A stretch of DNA of 64,000 nt from an uncultured Endozoicomonas sp. GTDB taxonomy: Bacteria > Pseudomonadota > Gammaproteobacteria > Pseudomonadales > Endozoicomonadaceae. Both the position numbers and the translations under genes were made by a program. A model generated the notes under the pieces. The model was not told the origin of the DNA and searched no databases. It worked only from the letters and a program-made list of their open reading frames with translations. Of the stretch, positions 58,977 to 64,000 are shown in pieces. The stretch lies in NCBI RefSeq assembly GCF_947495845.1, contig NZ_CANMAO010000004.1:1-64000 (forward strand). The letters are read 5' to 3'. Position 1 is the first letter of the stretch. Each line of letters begins with the position of its first letter.

Positions 58977-59016
58977 AACCTCTTAACCTTCGCTTGCCGG
59001 AGATAAAGAGGTTTTA
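58977..59016. terminator. Bidirectional terminator radA / aldehyde dehydrogenase
   Basis: AAAACCTCTT at 58977-58986 and AAGAGGTTTT at 59007-59016 pair between convergent genes; both sides give short T-runs. Confidence 0.75.
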
Positions 59017-59026
59017 GCCTCCTTGA

Positions 59027-60454
59027 TTAAACTCCGCCATAACATAAATATTTGGTATCCAGATACTCTTCAATCCCCTCTTTACCACCTTCACGACCAA
59101 AGCCGGATTGTTTGACACCACCAAAAGGCGCCACTTCTGTGGAGATAATCCCTTCGTTAATCCCCACCATGCCGTATTCCAACGCTTCAGACACTTTAAC
59201 AATACGACCAATATCACGACTGTAGAAATAAGCTGCCAATCCATAAACGGTGTCGTTTGCTTTTTGAATCAATTCTTCATCGGTTCTGAAACGAATCACC
59301 GGAGCCACTGGCCCAAAAATCTCTTCCTGAACAATGTCCATGCTTTGCTCAACATCAGTCAAAACCGTTGGTTCAACAAACAAGCCCTCCCGGGGTGAGC
59401 CACCATAAGCTAACGTCGCGCCCTGCTCTACCGCTTTTGCAATCAGCTTATTAATGCCTTCTTTGGCATTCTGATCAATGACTGGGCCGATATTTACACC
59501 TTCATCCAAGCCATTACCTATTTTCAGCTGACTGACCGCTTCAATAAATTGCCCCATAAACTGATCATAAACGTCATCGTGCACATAAAGCCGATTCGCA
59601 CAGACACAAGTCTGCCCGGCATTGCGAAATTTGGAGGCAATGGCACCGGCCACAGCAGCATCAATATCCGCATCATCAAACACCACAAACGGCGCGTTTC
59701 CGCCCAATTCCATAGAGACACGCTTTACGGTTTTAGCGCATTGGGCGATCAGCTGGCTGCCAACAGCCGTTGACCCCGTAAACGACATTTTTCTAATAGT
59801 TGTACTGTTACAGAAGATTTCTCCCACCAGCCTTGAGGAATGATTCACAACCAACCGGAGAAGATCCTTGGGAATGCCCGCCTGATAAGCAAGCTCGACC
59901 ACAGCATAAGCAGATAAAGGCGTCTGATTTGCAGGTTTACCGATAAAACTGCAACCTGCTGCCAGCGCAGGCGCGGCTTTGCGGGTAATCATGGCAATAG
60001 GAAAATTCCAGGGCGTAATGGCTGATGCGACGCCCACAGGTTGCTTGATGGTCATCAATCTGCGGTCACCGGTGTGCGCAGGAATTGTATCGCCGTAAAT
60101 TCGCTTACCTTCTTCTGCAAACCACTCAACAAAGGAAGCACCGTAGGCAACTTCACCTTTGGCTTCTACCAATGGTTTGCCCTGCTCCAGAGTCATAATA
60201 CGACCAAGATCGTCCTGGTTCTCCATCAACAGCTGATACCAATTATTAAGAATGGTTGAACGATGTTTCGCCGTGGTATTTTTCCATTCCTTCTGAGCCA
60301 GAGCAGAGCGTTCAATAATGGTATTAATTTCTTCTTCTGTTTGCGTTGGAATATGACACAACAACTCGCCACTGGCAGGGTTAGTGACCGCCAGAGTGGT
60401 TTCAGAGGGCTCACATATAAATGCCAGCAAGGCGGTATTTTTGATCTCTTTCAT
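59027..60454 (-). CDS. NAD(P)-dependent succinate-semialdehyde dehydrogenase-type aldehyde dehydrogenase
   Basis: A 475-residue aldehyde dehydrogenase. The catalytic Cys is in FRNAGQTCVCANRLYVH, the general base Glu in VSMELGGNAPFVVFDDADID, and the NAD-binding FTGSTAVGSQL is present. The GabD/SSADH class is suggested by the overall pattern SETAL-like N-terminus. It is 24 bases downstream of aguA, placing it in a putrescine-linked operon; it may oxidise 4-aminobutanal/succinic semialdehyde or similar aldehydes. Confidence 0.88.
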   Translation of the reverse strand: MKEIKNTALLAFICEPSETTLAVTNPASGELLCHIPTQTEEEINTIIERSALAQKEWKNTTAKHRSTILNNWYQLLMENQDDLGRIMTLEQGKPLVEAKGEVAYGASFVEWFAEEGKRIYGDTIPAHTGDRRLMTIKQPVGVASAITPWNFPIAMITRKAAPALAAGCSFIGKPANQTPLSAYAVVELAYQAGIPKDLLRLVVNHSSRLVGEIFCNSTTIRKMSFTGSTAVGSQLIAQCAKTVKRVSMELGGNAPFVVFDDADIDAAVAGAIASKFRNAGQTCVCANRLYVHDDVYDQFMGQFIEAVSQLKIGNGLDEGVNIGPVIDQNAKEGINKLIAKAVEQGATLAYGGSPREGLFVEPTVLTDVEQSMDIVQEEIFGPVAPVIRFRTDEELIQKANDTVYGLAAYFYSRDIGRIVKVSEALEYGMVGINEGIISTEVAPFGGVKQSGFGREGGKEGIEEYLDTKYLCYGGV

Positions 60455-60478
60455 ACTAAAAACCTTTACGTTAAGTCG

Positions 60479-61567
60479 TCATAACAAAGCGGGGATTTGC
60501 TGGGTAATGCAGTGAATATTCCCGCCGCCCAACAGAATTTCACGGCCCGGAACACCGATAACCTGATAATCCGGTAGCGCATTCTTCAGCACATCCATCG
60601 CACGCTGATCGGTTGTTTCATCTAGCAGAGGCATAACCACGGTTTTGTTAATCATCAGGAAGTTACTGTAAGACGCCGACAGTCGTTCACCAGCTTCACG
60701 CTTCATACCTTTGGAGGGTTCGATACTTGAAGCTTCTTCCTCAGTCAGAAACAAAGGACCAGGCACTGGTAACTTGTGTACTTTGATACCACGGCCTTTG
60801 GCATCTTCTGTACTGTTCAGCACATCAAGCGCAGCTCGTGAGATGTCATATTGCGGGTCTTCTGGATCATCACACCAGCTGAGCACCACCTCAGCCGGAG
60901 CAATCACATGCATCAGGTTATCCACATGACCGTTCGTTTCATCGTTATAGAGCCCCTGAGGAATCCAGATGACTTTGCTGATATTAAGATAGTCTGACAA
61001 ACGCGATTCAATCTGTGCTTTGGTCAAACTTGGATTACGGCCAACATTTAGAAGACACTCTTCCGTTGTATACAAGGTCCCTTCGCCATCCGTATGAATT
61101 GCGCCACCTTCCATAACAAAAGGTGCTTCATAGTGATCAATACCCATCAAGCCACTGATTTTTTCCGCTACCTGATCGTCCTTGTCCCAAGGAAAATACA
61201 AGCCATTGGTCAATCCACCCCAGGCATTGAATTGCCAGCTGATGGCCCGGGCTTCCTGCTGATCATTGATCAAAACCGTCGGGCCAAAATCTCTCATCCA
61301 GGCATCATTAGTACTCAGCTCAACCACACGAACATGGTCCGGTAACACATAACGGGCGTATTCGTATTGCCCTGCATTAACAGCTACCGACACATTGACC
61401 GATTGAGCAATCACCTCAATCACATCCCGAAAGGCCTGTTGTGCTGGTTTTGCGCCGAGCCGCCAGTTGTCGGCTCTTTCGGGCCAGGCCAACCAGACAT
61501 GTTGCTGAGGCTGGAACTCTGCTGGCCAGAAAAAACCATCCTGTTTAGGAATACCGATACATTTCAT
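60479..61567 (-). CDS. aguA: Agmatine deiminase
   Basis: Converts agmatine to N-carbamoylputrescine and ammonia. The 362-residue protein has the GME-family active site with the Cys nucleophile 353 in GGGNIHCITQQIP, plus MRDFGP, and EGGAIHTDGEGT. It follows aguB with an 18-base gap; the two enzymes act in sequence. Confidence 0.95.
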   Translation of the reverse strand: MKCIGIPKQDGFFWPAEFQPQQHVWLAWPERADNWRLGAKPAQQAFRDVIEVIAQSVNVSVAVNAGQYEYARYVLPDHVRVVELSTNDAWMRDFGPTVLINDQQEARAISWQFNAWGGLTNGLYFPWDKDDQVAEKISGLMGIDHYEAPFVMEGGAIHTDGEGTLYTTEECLLNVGRNPSLTKAQIESRLSDYLNISKVIWIPQGLYNDETNGHVDNLMHVIAPAEVVLSWCDDPEDPQYDISRAALDVLNSTEDAKGRGIKVHKLPVPGPLFLTEEEASSIEPSKGMKREAGERLSASYSNFLMINKTVVMPLLDETTDQRAMDVLKNALPDYQVIGVPGREILLGGGNIHCITQQIPALL

Positions 61568-61585
61568 CCCTGCAATCCTACTGGT

Positions 61586-62455
61586 TTACTGGCCTGTCAG
61601 AGAATGAAGACGACTGTATAGATCTGGCCTGCGATCACGGAACAGCCCCCAGCTATGTCGTGCTTTAGCCGTTGCCTCCAGATCAATCTCTGCATAGATG
61701 ATTGTTTCTTCGTTCCGGCCAGCTTCAGCGATTTTCTGCCCCGTGTGATCAGTGATAAATGAAGAACCGTAGAATGTCGTTTCTATACCGTCGTCTACTT
61801 CGATACCGGTGCGATTAGCGGCGATGACTGGCACTAGGTTGGCGGCAGAGTGTCCCTGCATGGTTCGTTGCCAGTGACCTTGCGAATCCAGACTTGGTTC
61901 CTGTGGTTCAGAGCCAATAGCGGTTGGATAAAAAATGGCTTCAGCACCAGCCAGTGCCAAGCTTCGCGCTAATTCGGGAAACCATTGATCCCAGCAAATA
62001 CCTGCACCAAAGCGACCAAACTGTGTGTTCCAGACTTTAAAACCTGTATCACCGGGGCTGAAGTAGAATTTCTCGCTGTAACCCGGGCCATCGGGAATAT
62101 GGGATTTACGATAATTATCCAGAACCGTGCCATCTGCATCGATCATGACCAGCGAGTTAAAAAAACAGTTACCCGCTTTTTCAAAATAGCTGACTGGCAG
62201 CACCACATTGTGTTTTTTTGCCAACTCACTCATGGTGCTGATCAAACGACTACTGACTTTTTCTTCAGCCAGTTCAAAGTACGAAGCGACCTGTTCTTTA
62301 CAGAAATAAGGTGTGGCAAACAGCTCCTGAAGCAAAACGACATTAGCACCCTGAGCCGCAGCTTCTGCAACAGCACTGGACGCTTTTCTTATGTTGTCTT
62401 CGAGATCCCAGCTGATGGACAACTGAACAGAGGCAAATGTTATTTTTTTAGCCAT
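61586..62455 (-). CDS. aguB: N-carbamoylputrescine amidase
   Basis: Hydrolyses N-carbamoylputrescine to putrescine, CO2 and ammonia. A nitrilase-family protein of 289 residues with the Glu-Lys-Cys triad: QELFATPYF (Glu), NYRKSHIPDGPGY (Lys), GAGICWDQWFPE (Cys). The start at 62455 follows AAGGAG at the right distance; the frame to 62485 adds ten unlikely residues. It is the first gene of the aguB-aguA-aldehyde dehydrogenase operon. Confidence 0.95.
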   Translation of the reverse strand: MAKKITFASVQLSISWDLEDNIRKASSAVAEAAAQGANVVLLQELFATPYFCKEQVASYFELAEEKVSSRLISTMSELAKKHNVVLPVSYFEKAGNCFFNSLVMIDADGTVLDNYRKSHIPDGPGYSEKFYFSPGDTGFKVWNTQFGRFGAGICWDQWFPELARSLALAGAEAIFYPTAIGSEPQEPSLDSQGHWQRTMQGHSAANLVPVIAANRTGIEVDDGIETTFYGSSFITDHTGQKIAEAGRNEETIIYAEIDLEATAKARHSWGLFRDRRPDLYSRLHSLTGQ

Positions 62456-62565
62456 ATCCGGATTCTCCTTTCTTCTTATTTTCATGGTTAGAGTGAAGGC
62501 TCAAAAAGGCAGTCTAAGCCTTCATTTATTGGGCTACTGCCTCTTAAGAAGGTGTCACGAACCCC

Positions 62566-62651
62566 GTAGGTCAGTAATTCTGTAAGAATTGCCGACATCT
62601 CGCAGGCTTCTAGGTGCTGATTGTCGGCAACCCTCTGGGTTACCGACCTAC
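62566..62651. repeat. Family C REP-doublet element, copy 3
   Basis: GTAGGTCAGTAATTC-TGTAA-GAATTGCCGACAT ... TTGTCGGCAACCC-TCT-GGGTTACCGACCTAC. It is the reverse complement of copy 1 with only a few differences, including the spacer sequence. Confidence 0.87.
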
Positions 62652-62876
62652 GACTGAGCACCACCAAAATGAGGTATAGCGATAACCTGCTGTCGTTTAT
62701 TCATTTGAATAACCGCAAATTCTTATTAGTTAGATCATAGAGTCTCTATAGGATCGAATAAACACCACTCTGTTCAATTTATAGAACAACAGCAATTCAA
62801 GGCAAGGGATTTCAATCAAATACGTCTTATTAACACTTGAAAAACACAGGAGCTGTAATTTATTTCGAACGGACCA

Positions 62877-63090
62877 TTAAGTACCCGATCATATGAAATC
62901 GAATATTTCTGGCTTAGTGGTTAGTTACTATGCAAGGCACATCGGAGTGAGCATAGCCATAGCTATGTAATCGCAGATGTAACGCCGTACGACTGCATGG
63001 ATGCAGGAGATAGAGCAACGCAGGAGCAAGTTGCCGAGAGTGGCTGCCCACTAAGCCAGAAAATATGGTTTCATATGGTTGGGTACTTAA
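62877..63090. repeat. Family D inverted-repeat element, copy 2
   Basis: A 214-base element. The arms TTAAGTACCCGATCATATGA and the complement of TCATATGGTTGGGTACTTAA enclose TTTCTGGCTTAGTGG and its complement, and the core CATAGCCATAGCTATG. It is longer than copy 1 by about 48 bases. Confidence 0.82.
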
Positions 63091-63220
63091 AGACAAAGAA
63101 AAGAAATAACGTCTACTGCAAAAGCATCCTGACACGCTAACAGCCATCTAAAACTGGTGTTTTTATAAACCTTTGAGATTACTATCGTTTTCAGAATAAT
63201 CCATGGGAAGTTAGATTAAG

Positions 63221-64000
63221 ATGTATAAGATCCCCAAAAAAATGTCTGGCATTCTGCTCAATGGTCATGGCGGGTTTGAGAGCCAAGCATTCAACGACAA
63301 TATTCCTGTACCAACACCCGGTCACCATGAAGTGCTGATTCGTGTTCATGCCGCGGGTGTGAACAACACCGATATCAATACTCGAATCGGCTGGTATTCA
63401 AAGTCCGATGGCAGCAGTGAAGATGCCGGCTGGTCTGGAAACGCACTCAAATTCCCGCGTATTCAAGGTGCGGATATCTGTGGCGTTATTGTTGCTGTCG
63501 GAGAAGGCGTTGATGAAAGCCGCATCGGCGAGCGAGTACTTGTGGAACCGTGCTTTCGCGAAAAAGAAGGCAAGGCTCTGGATCATTTTTGGTACATAGG
63601 CTCAGAGTGTGATGGCGGTTTTGCCGACTACACCGTTGCGCCATCAAATCATACCTATTCAATTAACTCACCACTGTCTGATATTCAACTGGCTTCTTTT
63701 CCCTGTTCATACTCCACAGCAGAAAACCTGCTCACCAAACCGAATGTTAAGTCCAGCGACACGGTTCTGATAACCGGTGCTTCTGGCGGTGTGGGCTCCG
63801 CTGCCATTCAGCTGGCGAAAGCCAGAGGGGCAAAAGTGATCGCAGTGACCAGCCCGGCAAAATCAGAAGAGCTGATGAAGCTGGGAGCAGACCAAACGGT
63901 TTCCCGTTCAGAAAACATGATTGAAGCCTTGGGCAAAGACAGCGTTGATGTCGTTATTGATCTGGTTGCCGGGGAACACTGGGGAGATCTGCTGGAAGTC
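63221..64000 (+). CDS. Zinc-type alcohol dehydrogenase / quinone oxidoreductase family (truncated at right edge)
   Basis: The frame opens at ATG 63221 (MYKIPKKMSGILLNGHGGFE) and stays open to the window end, giving 260 residues without a stop. It has the GroES-like N-terminal domain (VLIRVHAAGVNNTDINTRIGWY), the gate region GADICGVIVAVGEGVD, and the Rossmann motif ITGASGGVGSAAIQLAKA. The catalytic-zinc ligands of classical ADH are not obvious, so quinone oxidoreductase-like activity is more likely. The C-terminus is outside the window. Confidence 0.88.
   Translation, partial: MYKIPKKMSGILLNGHGGFESQAFNDNIPVPTPGHHEVLIRVHAAGVNNTDINTRIGWYSKSDGSSEDAGWSGNALKFPRIQGADICGVIVAVGEGVDESRIGERVLVEPCFREKEGKALDHFWYIGSECDGGFADYTVAPSNHTYSINSPLSDIQLASFPCSYSTAENLLTKPNVKSSDTVLITGASGGVGSAAIQLAKARGAKVIAVTSPAKSEELMKLGADQTVSRSENMIEALGKDSVDVVIDLVAGEHWGDLLEV

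Larger units (their letters stand above)
62456..63220. other. Intergenic region, aguB / alcohol dehydrogenase-like gene
   Basis: About 765 bases without a supported gene. It contains the family C copy 3 (62566-62651) and the family D copy 2 (62877-63090). The remainder is A+T-rich and carries the divergent promoters. Confidence 0.5.

Noticed and set aside
62914-63147. Minus-strand frame of 77 codons
   Set aside because: Lies inside the family D element and its flank; copy 1 does not preserve it.

Overview
The window is a bacterial chromosome segment from a gammaproteobacterium. The gene order tyrS / M23 peptidase / anmK / erpA, the prkA-yeaH-spoVR cluster, the fimT-pilV-pilW-pilX-pilY1-pilE minor pilin operon and the aguB-aguA pathway all fit the Oceanospirillales/Pseudomonadales. 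Two features point to a bacterium living with animals: the tail of a SopB/IpgD-like phosphoinositide phosphatase at the left edge, and a protein ending in a complete eukaryotic-type bZIP domain at about 30-31.4 kb. Together with many short inverted-repeat elements, these suggest an Endozoicomonas-like marine symbiont. The genus is an inference; no rRNA or other marker is present to confirm it.

Layout. 0-4.5 kb: SopB-like gene end, thyA and lgt (overlapping, minus strand), an L,D-transpeptidase and a TauE/SafE permease. 4.6-12.6 kb: a small orphan, the stress cluster prkA-yeaH-spoVR, a CDF zinc transporter, a cold-shock protein and a DUF2726/zinc-finger protein. 12.7-20.2 kb: pgm, a LamB porin, a YkgJ cysteine-cluster protein and the three AmmeMemoRadiSam genes. 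20.4-29.9 kb: housekeeping genes tyrS, mepM-like, anmK, ldh, erpA, bactofilin, a CDP-alcohol phosphatidyltransferase and a double GNAT protein. 30.0-32.6 kb: an accessory island with the bZIP protein and an exported CX5R phosphatase that ends inside an inverted-repeat element. 32.6-34.9 kb: rbgA/ylqF and a DsbA/DsbB-like pair. 35.0-42.0 kb: the type IV minor pilin/PilY1 operon on the minus strand. 42.2-54.1 kb: a secreted orphan, a sodium:solute symporter with its small subunit, a TorD-like chaperone, a large unknown alpha-helical protein, ydiJ, a DOPA dioxygenase-like protein, a substrate-binding protein, DUF4202 and an NAD(P)-binding protein. 54.2-64 kb: ettA, glyA, radA, an agmatine-to-putrescine operon with an aldehyde dehydrogenase, and a truncated zinc-type alcohol dehydrogenase/quinone reductase at the right edge.

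Intergenic space is unusually rich in small non-coding inverted-repeat elements. I recognise four multi-copy families (A: ATACCAAT ends, 2 copies; B: ATACCC/GGGTAT ends, 3 copies; C: REP-doublet type, 3 copies; D: TTAAGTA ends, 2 copies) and two single-copy long palindromic elements (F and G). No tRNA, rRNA, CRISPR array, complete transposase or prophage gene was recognised.

The most notable observation is the bZIP protein at 30059-31432. Its C-terminus matches the N-x7-R-x9-L spacing and the leucine heptads of eukaryotic transcription factors, including the polar Asn inside the zipper. It sits in a gene with a bacterial ribosome binding site, among bacterial genes.
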